From the NCBI RefSeq assembly GCF_024347295.1, contig NZ_AP025458.1:992001-1056000 (forward strand): DNA of 64,000 nucleotides, written 5' to 3'. The notes beneath the pieces were generated by a model, which was not told the origin of the DNA, searched no databases, and saw nothing but the letters and a program-made list of their open reading frames with translations. The stretch comes from Vibrio artabrorum. Lineage in GTDB: Bacteria; Pseudomonadota; Gammaproteobacteria; Enterobacterales; Vibrionaceae. This document shows, one piece after another, positions 63,933-64,000 of the stretch (the stretch's first letter is position 1; the number at the start of each line of letters is the position of its first letter). The position numbers and the translations under genes are program-made.

Positions 63933-64000
63933 TAAGAGATTTCTGCCGCAGCTCCCTAACCGGTATTCACACTGGAAATCTTCAGATTCTAGATGTTGAT

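Overview
The window looks like a stretch of a Vibrio genome (Gammaproteobacteria). The evidence is the family content: a PTS sucrose operon using a separate EIIA, scs copper/thiol-redox genes, ttrBCA tetrathionate respiration, a Vibrio-type exopolysaccharide locus, chbG, sdaA, and many small outer-membrane barrels. No tRNA, rRNA or CRISPR was seen. Species and replicon cannot be fixed from the sequence alone.

Layout. (1) 1-7171: a compact, partly AT-rich plus-strand cassette. It holds the 3' end of a membrane glycosyltransferase, a small double-glycine-leader peptide with a Gly/Asn/Tyr-rich core, a CPBP-like membrane protein, a radical SAM enzyme with extra C-terminal cysteines, an HlyD-type adaptor, a C39-peptidase ABC exporter, a hexapeptide acyltransferase and a ClpP-like lipoprotein. 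Together these read as a modified microcin (RiPP) production and export locus, and this is the most novel item in the window. (2) 7172-7900: nested, broken IS3-family remnants. (3) 8065-14004: sucrose uptake and catabolism (GntR regulator, scrA, scrB, porin, scrK) with a large palindromic operator. (4) 14108-16702: a lipoprotein, an AraC regulator and the azlCD amino-acid exporter. (5) 17151-21239: a 27-residue membrane microprotein, then scsB-scsD-scsC on the minus strand. (6) 21802-27544: an FTR1 iron permease and ttrBCA. (7) 27817-28440: an outer-membrane barrel.

(8) 28722-46827: a Wzx/Wzy-type exopolysaccharide locus. It has an initiating sugar transferase with a premature stop, an outer-membrane barrel plus a short OPX export protein, a Wzc-like protein with a broken Walker A motif, two flippases, a polymerase, several glycosyltransferases and a DUF4832 secreted protein. 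(9) 46839-52586: housekeeping and accessory genes (ABC1 kinase, DCC protein, DUF1439 lipoprotein, chbG, LysR, VOC, globin). (10) 52649-60564: decayed barrel genes around a sulfatase, a LacI regulator, a SnoaL-like protein and an MFS transporter. (11) 60911-63849: a sodium/solute symporter with L-serine dehydratase, behind a CRP-like site.

How the parts work together: the first cassette would make, modify, cleave and export a peptide. The scr operon takes sucrose from outer membrane to fructose phosphate. The scs genes form a periplasmic thiol-redox relay. TtrB, TtrC and TtrA form an anaerobic quinol:tetrathionate reductase. The exopolysaccharide genes form an assembly and export line whose first enzyme is probably damaged in this strain.
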